This document shows, piece by piece, positions 1 to 8,950 of a stretch of 64,000 nt of DNA. The position numbers were made by a program, and so were the translations under genes. Every line of letters starts with the position of its first letter. Positions within the stretch are counted from its first letter, which is position 1. Source of the stretch: Stenotrophomonas maltophilia (GTDB lineage Bacteria > Pseudomonadota > Gammaproteobacteria > Xanthomonadales > Xanthomonadaceae). The notes under the pieces are model-generated. The model had not been told where the DNA came from, did no database searches, and saw nothing but the letters and a program-made list of their open reading frames with translations. The stretch is from contig NZ_QFHO01000014.1 in the NCBI RefSeq assembly GCF_004920835.1, positions 39,799 to 103,798 of the forward strand, in the 5' to 3' direction.

Positions 1-506
1 CAGTCGCCGCCTTCCATCGGCGTGTGGCCATCGCCATCCGGCGTACCATGACGGCAACCATTGCAGACCTCGGCCACGCCATCCTGGAACGGCCACCCGA
101 AATCGAAGGTGCCGGGTACCACCTGGCGGAACTTCAGATCGAAGTAGGCCACGCGATTGCCAACGCGCCCGCGCAACAGGCCTTCCTGCGGTGTCTCCGG
201 GCCGTTGTCCCAGGTGATCACCGGCAGGCTGCGACCCTTGCGGTTGACGTAGTGGAAGCCTTCGCCTGCGTACACCACGGCCAGGCCGTGATCGTCGTAC
301 GGCAGTTGCGCCAGGATGTCCCGGCTGATCTGCGGCCGGCCGTTGGCGACCTCGCAGCCCGGCAGCATCCAGAGACCATGCTCTTCGGTCATGACCTTGC
401 AGGCCGGTCCCTGCGCCAGCGCACTGCCGCTGGCCAGCACGCCGAGCAGGACCAGCGACCGCGCGAGGCGGCCGCTGGCAGGGGCAGGGCGTGCCGGCCA
501 CACCAT
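1..506 (-). CDS. Secreted WG-repeat-like protein, 3' part cut by window edge
   Basis: Partial gene: 168 codons are visible and the reading frame runs off the left edge. The ATG at 506 overlaps the TGA of the alkaline phosphatase gene by one base (TGATG), so the two are probably co-transcribed and translationally coupled. Residues about 12-32 form a hydrophobic signal peptide ending SALAQ, so the product is exported. The mature part has short motifs of the kind seen in WG/KWG repeat proteins (FHYVNRKG, GNRVAYFDLKF, FDFGWPFQDGVAEV) and a Cys pair (VCNGC). WG repeats are usually binding modules without known catalysis. The family call is a moderate inference from these motifs; the function is unknown. 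Confidence 0.6.
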   Translation of the reverse strand, partial: MVWPARPAPASGRLARSLVLLGVLASGSALAQGPACKVMTEEHGLWMLPGCEVANGRPQISRDILAQLPYDDHGLAVVYAGEGFHYVNRKGRSLPVITWDNGPETPQEGLLRGRVGNRVAYFDLKFRQVVPGTFDFGWPFQDGVAEVCNGCRHGTPDGDGHTPMEGGD

Positions 507-2212
507 CACTTGGCCTCGGCCTTGCGCTCGAAGACGGTCGGCGCCGGCAACTGCACCGGCACGCCCTTGTCATCGCAGGTACCGGCCTGGCACAGGCGCT
601 CGCGCAGGGCCGGGGTGGCCTGCACGATCATGTGGTAGATCGCGTTCTGTTCCAGCGTGCCGCGGATCGCCTTGCTGCCGGGGCCACGGGCCCAGATGCC
701 GACGTCCTCGCCACCGTGCGATTCGGACTTCATCGGCACCAGCGCTTCCTGCATGTAGTCCGGATGCTCGGTGTCGACCTCGCGCAGGTTCGGGCGGCCG
801 TTGGCCGGTTCGAAGGTGCTGGGATTGTGCGGGTAGCGCTTGCTGCCGGCCGGCTGCTGGTTGCTGCTGCCGGTGTGGCCCGGGCCGTTGGCGTAGCTCA
901 GGGTGGTGTAGGGCTGGCCGGTGCCGTCCAGCGCGTAGTCGAGCTTGCCGGCGCCATCTTCGCCGCCCTTGTCCTTCACCTTGCCCAGGATCGGGTTGCC
1001 GCGCGCCGGGTAGCCGACAAAATTCAGGGTGTGCGAGTGGTCGGCGGTGACAATGATCAGGGTGTCATCGGCCGAAGTCAGTTCGTTGGACACGCGCACG
1101 GCGTCGGACAGCGCCACGGTCTCGGTCAGCGCCCGGTAGGCGTTGCCGCTGTGGTTGGCGTGGTCGATGCGCGCGCCTTCGATCATCAGCACGTAGCCTT
1201 CCTGGTGCTTTGAAAGATTCTTGATCGCGGCGGCAGTCAGTTCGGCCAGGCTCGGCTCACCACCCGGATCCTGCGGACGCTCGTATTCGTAGCGCATGTG
1301 GTCCGGCTCGAACAGGCCGAGGATGGCCGGCGCATTCGCGGCCGCCGCCAGCTGCTTGCTGTTCCAGACGTAGGCACCCTGCGGATGCGCCTGCTGCCAT
1401 TCCTGCACCAGGCTGCGGCCGTCCAGGCGCTGGCCGACCTTGTCGTCGTACTCGGGATCGCGCTCCTCCACGGTGGTGAACTCGCCACGGCCACCGCCCA
1501 GGGCGACCAGCGGGCCGCGGCCATAGCGCGAGGTGGACAGCAGCTGCTGGGCGATGTCCTTGCAGCCGGCGGCCTTCGCCGCTTCGGTCAGATCAGTGTC
1601 GTTTTCCCAGTTGCGCTCAGGCGAGTGCGCGTAGGTGGCGGCCGGGGTGGCATGGGTCAGGCGCGCGGTGGAGACCACGCCGGTGGCCAGGCCGGCGCTG
1701 TCGGCCAGCTGCAGCCAGGTGAGCAGACCCTTGGACAGGCTGTCGGCACAGTCAGTGCGGCTGCCGGCGCTGACGCCGATCGCGCCCATGTGGGTCTTCA
1801 CGCCGGTGGTGATGGCAGTCATGGTGCCGGCCGAATCCGGTGTCTGCGAATCGGTGTTGTAAGTCTTGCTGAACGCCGTGGCCGGGAAGCGCTCCCAGGA
1901 CAGCAGGTTCTCTTCACCCGAGCCGCCCTTCTGCTGGCCTTCGTAGATGCGCGAGGCGGCCACGGTGGTCAGGCTCATGCCGTCGCCGAGGAACAGGATG
2001 ACGTTTCTGGCCTTGCCGGACATCGCGCCGTTGGCGGCGGCCTGGGCGGCGCCGCTGCGGTACCACCACTGCGGGGTCTCGCCGGCCGGATGGGCAACGG
2101 GATCGACGGCGACCTTCAGGCCGGCCGGGGCGGACGCGGGGGTGGTGCTGGCGCAGGCGCCCAGCAGCAGGGTGGTGGCGCAGGCGGCCAACAGGGAGAC
2201 GGAACGGCGCAT
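506..2212 (-). CDS. Alkaline phosphatase family lipoprotein (PhoA-type)
   Basis: 568 aa. It should hydrolyse phosphate monoesters in the periplasm. The N-terminus is a lipoprotein signal (LLLGAC, lipidated Cys at residue 20), which fixes the start at the ATG at 2212; an upstream in-frame start would put about 20 hydrophilic residues ahead of it. Family hallmarks are ILFLGDGMS (metal-binding Asp77) and TPDSAGTM (nucleophile Ser127), followed by TGVKTHMGAIGV. Later come the metal-ligand segments IEGARIDHANH, VTADHSH and SESHGGEDVGIWARGPG. Family members of this size act on phosphomonoesters under phosphate limitation; no pho box was identified. The downstream partner is the WG-like secreted protein, overlapping by one base. 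The divergent symporter gene begins 154 bp upstream. Confidence 0.9.
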   Translation of the reverse strand: MRRSVSLLAACATTLLLGACASTTPASAPAGLKVAVDPVAHPAGETPQWWYRSGAAQAAANGAMSGKARNVILFLGDGMSLTTVAASRIYEGQQKGGSGEENLLSWERFPATAFSKTYNTDSQTPDSAGTMTAITTGVKTHMGAIGVSAGSRTDCADSLSKGLLTWLQLADSAGLATGVVSTARLTHATPAATYAHSPERNWENDTDLTEAAKAAGCKDIAQQLLSTSRYGRGPLVALGGGRGEFTTVEERDPEYDDKVGQRLDGRSLVQEWQQAHPQGAYVWNSKQLAAAANAPAILGLFEPDHMRYEYERPQDPGGEPSLAELTAAAIKNLSKHQEGYVLMIEGARIDHANHSGNAYRALTETVALSDAVRVSNELTSADDTLIIVTADHSHTLNFVGYPARGNPILGKVKDKGGEDGAGKLDYALDGTGQPYTTLSYANGPGHTGSSNQQPAGSKRYPHNPSTFEPANGRPNLREVDTEHPDYMQEALVPMKSESHGGEDVGIWARGPGSKAIRGTLEQNAIYHMIVQATPALRERLCQAGTCDDKGVPVQLPAPTVFERKAEAK

Positions 2213-2366
2213 GGACGCTGGGATCTCACAAACTGTAACGGGACGTTCATTATGCCCGCCCTCGCAAGGCACGCCGATGACACACTGATTTGCCCGCCCG
2301 GCGGTCGTTCTGCGGGCCGCCTTGGGCTATCGTGCCAGCATCCCTTCCTTCCCCTCTGGATTGCCT

Positions 2367-3701
2367 ATGAAGCTGGTCTCTGCCTGGCTGCGGATTCCAT
2401 TCTGGCAGCGCGTGGTCGGTGGCTTCGTGCTTGGCGCGCTGGCCGGCTGGGCGCTCGGCCCGGCTGCTGAAACCTGGTTCGGCCCGCTGGGCGAGCTGTA
2501 CGTCACCCTGATCAAGATGATCGCGGTGCCGCTGGTGTTCTTCGCGGTCATCAATGCGATCTCGTCGCTGCACGGCCAGAAGTCGGTCGCCGCGCTCAGT
2601 GGCCGCACCTTCCTGTGGTTCGTGATCACCGCAGCGCTGGCGGTCTGCGTCGGCCTGGGCGTGGGCACCGTTCTGCAGCCCGGCGCCGGTGGCCTGCAGC
2701 TGTCGATGGCGAGCAACTACGTGCCGCGTGAAGTGCCCAGCGTGGTGCAGGTGCTGCTGGACGTGGTACCGGCCAATGTCTTCTACGCGCTGTCCGGCAT
2801 CGGCACCAAGGTCAACGCAGCGGGTGAAACCGTGCTGGCCGCCGGCCGAGGCTCGATCCTGCCGGTGATCTTCTTCGCCGGCCTGGTCGGCTTTGCCATC
2901 GTCAAGCTGGGCGAGAAGGTGACCGAAGCGCGCAAGCTGGTCGGGCAGATGAGCGACATCATGATCCAGGTGACCCGCTTCGTGCTTGAGGTTACCCCGA
3001 TCGGTACCTTCGGCCTGATCGCCGGCCTGGTCGGCAGCTATGGCTTCGAGAAGCTGCTGCCACTGGGTCATTTCGTGCTGGCGCTGTATGTCGCCTGCGC
3101 GCTGCACATCGTGGTGGTCTACAGCGCGCTGCTGCTTGCCCATGGCCTGAACCCGCTGAAGTTCTTCCGTGGTGCGGCGCCGGGCATGCAGGTCGCCTTC
3201 GTCAGTTCGTCCAGCTTCGCTGCGATGCCGGTGGCGCTGCGTTCGATCACCCACAACCTGGGTGTGAACAAGGACTACGGTTCGTTCGCCGTGCCGCTGG
3301 GCGCGAGCATCAAGATGGACGGCTGCGGCGCGATCTACCCGGCGCTGTGCGCGGTGTTCATCGCGCAGTACAGCGGCGTGCCGCTGACGCCGGAACAGTA
3401 CGTGGTGGTGCTGATCGCCTCGGTGCTGGGCAGCTTCGGCACCGCCGGCGTACCGGGTACGGCGGTCATCATGGCCACCGTGGTGCTGAGTGCGGCCAAC
3501 CTGCCGCTGGAAACCATCGGTTACCTGTACGCGATCGACCGCATCCTGGACATGATGCGCACGATGACCAATGTGACCGGCCAGATGCTGGTACCGGTGA
3601 TCGTGGCCAAGGAAACCGGGTTGCTCGACCAAGCGGTGTACGACAACCCGTCCAGCAACGTGGGCGTGGACGATCCAGATCCGACGCCGCCACGCGGCTG
3701 A
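2367..3701 (+). CDS. Dicarboxylate/amino acid:cation symporter (DAACS family)
   Basis: 444 aa inner-membrane transporter of the GltP/DctA family, importing C4-dicarboxylates or acidic amino acids with H+ or Na+. The serine-rich re-entrant loop (FVSSSSFAAMP, about residues 285-295) and the motif PLGASIKMDG (canonical PLGATINMDG) are clear, as is the C-terminal segment MTNVTGQMLVPV. The hydrophobic profile fits eight TM helices plus two hairpins. The start ATG at 2367 gives the usual N-terminus (MKLVSAWLRIPFWQRV). The substrate cannot be told from sequence: the canonical MDGTA is MDGCG here. A strong hairpin terminator follows the stop. Confidence 0.9.
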   Translation: MKLVSAWLRIPFWQRVVGGFVLGALAGWALGPAAETWFGPLGELYVTLIKMIAVPLVFFAVINAISSLHGQKSVAALSGRTFLWFVITAALAVCVGLGVGTVLQPGAGGLQLSMASNYVPREVPSVVQVLLDVVPANVFYALSGIGTKVNAAGETVLAAGRGSILPVIFFAGLVGFAIVKLGEKVTEARKLVGQMSDIMIQVTRFVLEVTPIGTFGLIAGLVGSYGFEKLLPLGHFVLALYVACALHIVVVYSALLLAHGLNPLKFFRGAAPGMQVAFVSSSSFAAMPVALRSITHNLGVNKDYGSFAVPLGASIKMDGCGAIYPALCAVFIAQYSGVPLTPEQYVVVLIASVLGSFGTAGVPGTAVIMATVVLSAANLPLETIGYLYAIDRILDMMRTMTNVTGQMLVPVIVAKETGLLDQAVYDNPSSNVGVDDPDPTPPRG

Positions 3702-3716
3702 GGTTGCGTGGAAATG

Positions 3717-3749
3717 AAAGGCCCGCCCTGACCGGCGGGCCTTTTGTTT
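3717..3749 (+). terminator. Rho-independent terminator after the symporter
   Basis: GGCCCGCC and GGCGGGCC arms with a short loop, followed by CTTTTGTTT. It starts about 15 bp after the symporter stop. Confidence 0.85.
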
Positions 3750-3782
3750 GGGGGATGGCGGACGCGTTGCCGACCAAGGCGG

Positions 3783-3793
3783 CCCCCCCCCCC
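3783..3793. repeat. C11 homopolymer tract
   Basis: Eleven consecutive C residues immediately before a REP dimer. Intergenic; no reading frame crosses it. It could vary in length or be a sequencing artefact. Confidence 0.8.
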
Positions 3794-3794
3794 G

Positions 3795-3846
3795 GTAGAT
3801 CCACGCCATGCGTGGATGGAGAGTGCCGACCAAGGTCGGCAGCTAC
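3795..3846. repeat. REP (GTAG-type) inverted dimer
   Basis: The first unit (3795-3817) has a GTAG head and an ATCCACG/CGTGGAT stem. The second unit (3823-3846) is inverted, with a TGCCGACC/GGTCGGCA stem ending in CTAC. Two different stem families are paired head-to-head. It lies between the symporter terminator and the bidirectional terminator at 3867. Confidence 0.85.
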
Positions 3847-3866
3847 CCACCCATAACGGGCACAAC

Positions 3867-3898
3867 AAAAAAGCCGCTGCAGGGGCAGCGGCTTTTTC
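3867..3898. terminator. Bidirectional terminator downstream of NlpC/P60 gene
   Basis: A6-GCCGCTGC loop GCAGCGGC-T5. The A run and the T run make it usable on both strands. It mainly serves the minus-strand NlpC/P60 gene ending at 3935. Confidence 0.8.
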
Positions 3899-3934
3899 TC
3901 CTATCAGGCGGCGCCGTGGCGCCAGCGGGCCAGA

Positions 3935-4708
3935 TCAGAGGTCGACCCGGCGGGCCTGCATGAACTTGTTGCCCCAGTAGCCACTGAGCAGGGTGTCCAC
4001 GCGGACGTCCTTGCCCGAGCTCGGAGCGTGCAGGAAGCGGCCGTCGCCAACATAGATGCCGACGTGGTCAACACGGCCCTTGCGGCCGAAGAAGACCAGG
4101 TCACCCGCGGCCAGCGCGGTGCGGTCATTGATCAGTTCGGCGTTGTCGTCGTGCGCCATCTCGCGCGAGACGCGCGGCAGCTCGATGCCCAGGGCCGAGC
4201 GGAACACGTAGCCGACCAGGCCGCTGCAATCGAAACCGCTGTCCGGGTTGCTGCCACCCCAACGGTACGGGGTACCCAGCAGCGTCATTGCGCGGCGCAG
4301 CAGCGACTGCACCTTGCCGTTGTCGGCGGCGGTACCGACAACGCTGCCGTTGGCGGCGCTGCTGGTGTCGTAGTTGGCAAGCAGGCGGCTGAGGTCGCCG
4401 GCCACTACGGCCGAGCGGTCCATCAGCGGAATGGTGTCGTTGGCGGCCAGGTGCGGCAGCAGGGCGGCCAGCGTGGCGCTGGCGGCGGCATCGACGCGGC
4501 TGCGCTGCGGAGCAGCAGCCTCGGCCTTGGCAGCCGGTCGGGCGGTGTTCTCGGCCGCCGGGGCCGGGGTCACATCGGAACGGTTCGGAGCAGTCTGCGA
4601 CCAGGCCGGAAGGCTGGTCAGACACAGTGCCAAGCCAAGCAACAGCGGGCGGGCACTACGTGAAGATACGGAAGTCTGGCCTTCGCTTTTCAGGTCGTCA
4701 GTCGTCAC
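3935..4708 (-). CDS. NlpC/P60 cell-wall hydrolase, exported
   Basis: 257 aa. Predicted periplasmic endopeptidase cleaving peptidoglycan stem peptides. The start is a GTG at 4708. A signal peptide (about residues 20-37, ending PAWSQ) is followed by an Ala/Pro-rich linker and a low-complexity region. The catalytic domain lies at about 140-257: LLGTPYRWGGSNPDSGFDCSG carries the catalytic Cys, and VDHVGIYVGDGRFLHAP carries the catalytic His. It is tandem with a second, shorter NlpC/P60 gene (4840-5379) whose catalytic domain has the same layout, so the two are probably paralogues. The 131 bp between them is AT-rich and is the probable promoter of this gene. Confidence 0.9.
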   Translation of the reverse strand: MTTDDLKSEGQTSVSSRSARPLLLGLALCLTSLPAWSQTAPNRSDVTPAPAAENTARPAAKAEAAAPQRSRVDAAASATLAALLPHLAANDTIPLMDRSAVVAGDLSRLLANYDTSSAANGSVVGTAADNGKVQSLLRRAMTLLGTPYRWGGSNPDSGFDCSGLVGYVFRSALGIELPRVSREMAHDDNAELINDRTALAAGDLVFFGRKGRVDHVGIYVGDGRFLHAPSSGKDVRVDTLLSGYWGNKFMQARRVDL

Positions 4709-4839
4709 GCGTCGGTCACAGGAAAAAAACGATGGGGCATCATGCCCTGCGGACGCATCTAAAAGTTAAAAATTCCGTTATAAAACCGTTATTTTGATGG
4801 TGATGGACGTCACACTTTTGAACATATCGCCTGTTCATT
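4709..4839 (-). promoter_or_regulatory. AT-rich promoter region of the NlpC/P60 gene
   Basis: The stretch around 4755-4845 is strikingly AT-rich against a very GC-rich background, with A and T runs and a short dyad GTTATAAAACCGTTAT. It lies directly upstream of the minus-strand NlpC/P60 gene. No single -35/-10 pair is certain. Confidence 0.4.
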
Positions 4840-5379
4840 TTAGCGAAGAACACGTTTTGCGCCGGTGTAGTGGTCTTTCCAATAGGGCCCGCTGAGCGAA
4901 TCGAGGCGAACCGTACCGCCGGTGCTCGGCGCGTGCACGAAGCGTCCTTCACCTACATAAATGCCTACATGGGTGACGCTGCCGCGGCTGCCGAAGAACA
5001 CCAGGTCACCCGTGGCCAGGCGCTGCGGATCGATCTTCGGGCCCTGCACCGCGGCCAGGTCGCGCGAGGTCCGCGGCAGCTTCAGGTCCAGCATCTCGCG
5101 ATAGACGTAGGCGACCAGTCCGCTGCAGTCGAAGCCCGAATCAGGCGTGTTGCCGCCATAGCGGTAAGGCGTGCCGACCAGGCTGATGGCGCGCATCAGC
5201 ACCGAGTTGGCGGCCTCGGGATTGTCCGGCACCGTCTTCGGCCAGTTCGCCGAGGGCGGTGGTGGGGCCGGGCGCGTGGCCTTGCCGCCGCCACAGGCGG
5301 TCATCAACAGGGGCAGGGCCAGCAGCAGGGCCGGGGCGAGGAGCCGGCGCGGGCCGGACGAAACTGGCGTGATCTGCAT
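4840..5379 (-). CDS. NlpC/P60 lipoprotein (peptidoglycan endopeptidase)
   Basis: 179 aa. The lipoprotein signal peptide (LLALPLLMTAC) fixes the start at the ATG at 5379. A Pro-rich linker is followed by the NlpC/P60 domain: SLVGTPYRYGGNTPDSGFDCSG with the catalytic Cys, then THVGIYVGEGRFVHAPSTGG with the catalytic His. It is a Spr/MepS-like size and layout, so a role in growth-linked cross-link cleavage or wall remodelling is likely. It is followed on the same strand by the longer NlpC/P60 gene. slyD is divergent, 111 bp upstream. Confidence 0.9.
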   Translation of the reverse strand: MQITPVSSGPRRLLAPALLLALPLLMTACGGGKATRPAPPPPSANWPKTVPDNPEAANSVLMRAISLVGTPYRYGGNTPDSGFDCSGLVAYVYREMLDLKLPRTSRDLAAVQGPKIDPQRLATGDLVFFGSRGSVTHVGIYVGEGRFVHAPSTGGTVRLDSLSGPYWKDHYTGAKRVLR

Positions 5380-5490
5380 GATCTCCGGATAATGCGCCAC
5401 CTTGGATTGGCCGTCATGATGGCGGCGTCCCCGCCGGGCGACAACCCGCCCCAACCCGCCTGCCTCCGGCAGATCCATACAGAGTTGCGC

Positions 5491-5973
5491 ATGAAGATCG
5501 AAAAAGACCGCGTTGTCCGCTTCCACTACACCGTTTCCGAAGCCGGCCAGGAGCCGATCGAATCGTCCAAGGACCGCGGCGAGCCGCTGGCGATCCTGAT
5601 TGGCCACGGCAACATCATCCCGGGCCTGGAAAACGCCATGATGGACAAGGAAGCCGGCGCGACCTTCAATGTCGACGTCAAGGCGGCCGACGCCTACGGC
5701 GAGCGCCGTGACGGCCTGTCCCAGCGCGTGCCGAAGAAGCACTTCGGCAACACCAAGCTGGTCCCGGGCCAGCAGGTCGTGCTGCAGACCAACTTCGGCC
5801 CGCGTGCGGTGACCGTGCAGAAGGTCGGCATGAGCGTTGTCGACGTTGACCTGAACCACCCGATGGCCGGCAAGGACCTGCATTTCGACGTGGAAATCGT
5901 CGACGTGCGCGAAGCCGGCAAGGAAGAGCTCGACCACGGCCACGTCCACGGCGACGGTGGTCACCAGCACTGA
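5491..5973 (+). CDS. slyD: FKBP-type peptidyl-prolyl isomerase SlyD
   Basis: 160 aa cytoplasmic prolyl isomerase, chaperone and metallochaperone. The FKBP core is split by the insert-in-flap domain in the usual SlyD order: MKIEKDRVVRFHYTV, then GHGNIIPGLENAMM, then the flap (DAYGERRDGLSQRVPKKHF), then DLNHPMAGKDLHFDVEIVDV. The His-rich tail (DHGHVHGDGGHQH) is much shorter than the E. coli tail but keeps metal-binding potential. The ATG at 5491 matches the conserved N-terminus. Confidence 0.95.
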   Translation: MKIEKDRVVRFHYTVSEAGQEPIESSKDRGEPLAILIGHGNIIPGLENAMMDKEAGATFNVDVKAADAYGERRDGLSQRVPKKHFGNTKLVPGQQVVLQTNFGPRAVTVQKVGMSVVDVDLNHPMAGKDLHFDVEIVDVREAGKEELDHGHVHGDGGHQH

Positions 5974-5997
5974 TCGCAGCGCGATCGTGATGGCTGC

Positions 5998-6028
5998 AAC
6001 GGCCCGCTACGGCGGGCCGTTGCGTTTG
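5998..6028 (+). terminator. Terminator after slyD
   Basis: Stem AACGGCCCGC / GCGGGCCGTT with a short loop, then GCGTTTG. The T-run is weak but the stem is strong. Confidence 0.65.
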
Positions 6029-6072
6029 TGGAACACGGCGCGGCCATCCATGGCGCGCAGGCCAGCGGCATA

Positions 6073-7317
6073 ATGGCGAATCTGCCCGACGGATCCCCCG
6101 TGAACGCCGCTTCTCCTTCCCTGCAGCCGGTGGCTTCCGGCGAACGCATCGCGGTGCTGGACATGCTGCGCGGTGCCGCGCTGCTGGGCATCCTGCTGAT
6201 GAACATCGAGGCCTTCAGCGGACCGCTGGATCTGGCTTTCACCGGCATCGACGCGCATTGGCAGGGCATCGACTATTGGGCTGACGCCTTCGTCTACGTG
6301 TTCGTGCAGGGCAAGTTCTTTACCTTGTTCTCGCTGCTGTTCGGTGCCGGCTTTGCGGTGATGGCGCAGCGCGCTGAAGTGGCCGGGCGTGGCTTCACTC
6401 CGTTCTACCTGCGCCGCAGCGCCGGACTGCTGCTGATCGGGTTGTGCCATGCGCTGCTGGTCTGGTCCGGTGACATCCTGGTGATGTACGCGCTGGTGTC
6501 GCTGCCGTTGCTGGCTTGCCGCGAGGCGCCGCGCAGCTGGCTGCCATGGATGGGCGTGATGCTCTATCTGGGCGGTGTGGTGATGATGCTGATGGTCGGC
6601 GCGATGGTATCGATGGCCTCGGACGAGGATGTGCAGAAAATGCTGGCTGAGGCGCAGCAGAGCATCGATCAGCAACGGTTGGTGTACGGGCACGGCAGCT
6701 GGATGCAGGCCAACGTGCAGCGGTTGAGCGAGTTCGGCACGTCGATGGGTGCGCTGCTGATCACCGGCCCCGAAGTGCTGGGCATGTTCCTGATTGGCAG
6801 CTGGTTCGCCGGCAGCGGTGCGCTGGTGGCGCCGGAGCGCTTCCCGCGGCTGTACGCGGTGCTGCGCTGGATTGCGCTGCCGCTGGGCCTGCTGGTCACG
6901 GTACTGGGCGTTGCCTGGAAGCCGTACCTGGTGCCGGGTGCCTACGACCTGCCGGTGACAGCCGCGATGGCACTGGTGACGATCGGCGGTCTGCTGATGT
7001 GCTTGGGCTACCTGGCGTGGATCGTGCGCTGGCGCACGCAGCTGGGTTGGCTGGCACCGGTCGGGCGCATGGCGCTGACCCATTACCTGGCGCAGTCGCT
7101 GGTCTGCACGCTCCTGTTCTATCACTACGGCCTGGGATGGTTCGAGGTGATGCCTCGCAGCGTGCAGCTGCTGTCGGCATTGCTGCTGTTCGCCAGCCAG
7201 GTGGTGATCAGCCATCTCTGGTTGCGTCGGTTCCGCTTTGGTCCGATGGAATGGCTGTGGCGAGCGATGACCTACGGGCAATTGCCGGCGATGCGACGTG
7301 TTGCCGGGCAGGGCTGA
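6073..7317 (+). CDS. DUF418 (YeiB-type) integral membrane protein
   Basis: 414 aa polytopic membrane protein. The N-terminal ERIAVLDMLRGAALLGILLMNI and C-terminal AWIVRWRTQLGWLAPVGRMALTHYL, FHYGLGW and GPMEWLWRAMTYG segments are typical of the DUF418/YeiB family, which is related to membrane acyltransferases. The biochemical role is not established. The start is either the ATG at 6073 or a GTG at 6100; neither has a strong RBS. It stands alone between slyD and gor. Confidence 0.8.
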   Translation: MANLPDGSPVNAASPSLQPVASGERIAVLDMLRGAALLGILLMNIEAFSGPLDLAFTGIDAHWQGIDYWADAFVYVFVQGKFFTLFSLLFGAGFAVMAQRAEVAGRGFTPFYLRRSAGLLLIGLCHALLVWSGDILVMYALVSLPLLACREAPRSWLPWMGVMLYLGGVVMMLMVGAMVSMASDEDVQKMLAEAQQSIDQQRLVYGHGSWMQANVQRLSEFGTSMGALLITGPEVLGMFLIGSWFAGSGALVAPERFPRLYAVLRWIALPLGLLVTVLGVAWKPYLVPGAYDLPVTAAMALVTIGGLLMCLGYLAWIVRWRTQLGWLAPVGRMALTHYLAQSLVCTLLFYHYGLGWFEVMPRSVQLLSALLLFASQVVISHLWLRRFRFGPMEWLWRAMTYGQLPAMRRVAGQG

Positions 7318-7532
7318 TCGATGCCTGGCACACACGCCGTTGACCTTGATCGCCGCCATCATCTGTGCAGCTGTTGCAGATCATCGGTCGCGTCAGTTCA
7401 CGTCTGGCCTGCAGTGGGCCGTGTCATGCTCGATATCAGCATGAGTGCCGGCACCGGCCCGCTGATCACCGATCCTGTCTGCGACCGTCCACCCGTGATC
7501 GATCCTGCCTCCTACCGACCCGAGCGATTCCG

Positions 7533-8891
7533 ATGAGCACTGCACCCTATGATTACGATCTGATCGTCCTTGGCGGTGGCTCCGCCGGCCTGGCTGGCGC
7601 GATCCGCGCCGCGCAGCACGGCAAGCGCGTGGCGATGCTGGAGCCGGGCGAACTGGGCGGGACCTGCGTCAATGTCGGCTGCGTGCCGAAGAAGGCGATG
7701 TGGCTGGCGGCCGACCTGCACGAGCGCATCGGCCTGGCCAGTGCGATGGGCTTCGATGTCCAAGCGCGCCCGGCACTTTCCTGGAAGGAACTGGTGATCC
7801 ATCGCCAGGCCTACATCAGCAACATCCACACCAGCTACCACAAGCGCCTGGATGAGACCGGCGTGGTGCGTATTCCAGCGCGTGGCCATCTGCTGGATGC
7901 GCACACCGTGGCCTGTAGCGATGGTGTGCGCTACAGCGCCGAGCACATCCTGATCGCCACTGGTGCGCACCCGTTGCGGCCCGACATTCCCGGTGCCGAA
8001 CTGGGCCTGGTCTCCGACGATTTCTTCGATCTGCGCGCGGCGCCTGCCGAGGTCGCGATCATCGGGGGTGGTTACATCGCGGTGGAACTGGCGGGCCTGC
8101 TGCAGGCACTGGGCAGCAAGGTCAGCCTGCTGGTGCGCGGCAAGCGACTGCTGGAGCGGTTCGACTACGAACTGACCGATCAGTTGGCCGAGAACCTGAA
8201 ACAGCAGGGCGTGCGCATCCATTTCGACTACCGCCTGCGCGAACTGCAGCGCGATGGTGAACGCGTGCGTGCATTCGGCCATGACGGCCCACTCGACAGC
8301 GTGTTCGATGCGGTGTTCTTTGCTACCGGCCGCCGCGGCAACAGCCGTGATCTGGGCCTGGAAGCACTCGGCATCGGCATCGGCGAGCACCAGCAGGTGC
8401 AGGTGGACGAGTGGCAGACCACGAACGTGCCGAGCGTGCACGCGGTGGGGGACATCGCCGGCAAGGTCGGCCTGACCCCGGTGGCGGTGGCGGCATCGCG
8501 GCGGCTGATGGACCGCCTGTTCGGTGGCCGGCCGCAATCGAAGATGGATTACGAGAACGTGGCCAGCGTAGTGTTCTCGCACCCACCGCTGGGCGCGGTG
8601 GGCATGAGCGAAGAAGAAGCACGCGCGTGTTTCGACCAGGTGAGCGTCTACCACAGCCGTTTCCGCCCGATGCTGCAGGCGCTGGCAAATGGCACCCAGC
8701 GCAGCCTGTTCAAGATGGTCTGCGCCGGCCCGGAAGAACGCGTGGTCGGCATCCATCTGCTGGGCGAGGCCGCAGACGAGATCCTGCAGGGCTTCGCAGT
8801 GGCGGTGAAGATGGGCGCGACCAAGGCCCAGTTCGACGACACCGTGGCGATCCACCCGACGTCTGCTGAAGAAGTGGTGTTGATGCGCTGA
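7533..8891 (+). CDS. gor: Glutathione-disulfide reductase
   Basis: 452 aa flavoprotein that reduces glutathione disulfide with NADPH in the cytoplasm. It has the FAD-binding GGGSAGLAGA, redox-active GGTCVNVGCVPKK (Cys45 and Cys50), the NAD(P)-binding IIGGGYIAVELAGLLQALG, the second FAD contact VHAVGDIAG, and the C-terminal HPTSAEE bearing the catalytic His441-Glu446 pair. The length is normal. Several in-frame codons lie upstream, but the ATG at 7533 directly precedes the FAD domain and is preferred. The 215 bp upstream has no recognisable feature. Confidence 0.93.
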   Translation: MSTAPYDYDLIVLGGGSAGLAGAIRAAQHGKRVAMLEPGELGGTCVNVGCVPKKAMWLAADLHERIGLASAMGFDVQARPALSWKELVIHRQAYISNIHTSYHKRLDETGVVRIPARGHLLDAHTVACSDGVRYSAEHILIATGAHPLRPDIPGAELGLVSDDFFDLRAAPAEVAIIGGGYIAVELAGLLQALGSKVSLLVRGKRLLERFDYELTDQLAENLKQQGVRIHFDYRLRELQRDGERVRAFGHDGPLDSVFDAVFFATGRRGNSRDLGLEALGIGIGEHQQVQVDEWQTTNVPSVHAVGDIAGKVGLTPVAVAASRRLMDRLFGGRPQSKMDYENVASVVFSHPPLGAVGMSEEEARACFDQVSVYHSRFRPMLQALANGTQRSLFKMVCAGPEERVVGIHLLGEAADEILQGFAVAVKMGATKAQFDDTVAIHPTSAEEVVLMR

Positions 8892-8904
8892 GCCGACACT
8901 CACG

Positions 8905-8927
8905 GTAGTGCCGGCCGCTGGCCGGCA
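8905..8927 (+). repeat. REP (GTAG-type) monomer, GCCGGCC family
   Basis: GTAG head followed by a TGCCGGCC/GGCCGGCA stem; the same unit type as at 39463 and 45357. It lies 13 bp after the gor stop. Confidence 0.8.
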
Positions 8928-8950
8928 ACCTCGACAGCAACGGCCGAAGC

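Noticed and set aside
24..638. Plus-strand open frames over the first 600 bases.
   Set aside because: The minus strand carries a signal peptide and WG-like motifs and overlaps the phosphatase gene in operon style; the plus-strand frames have no supporting feature.
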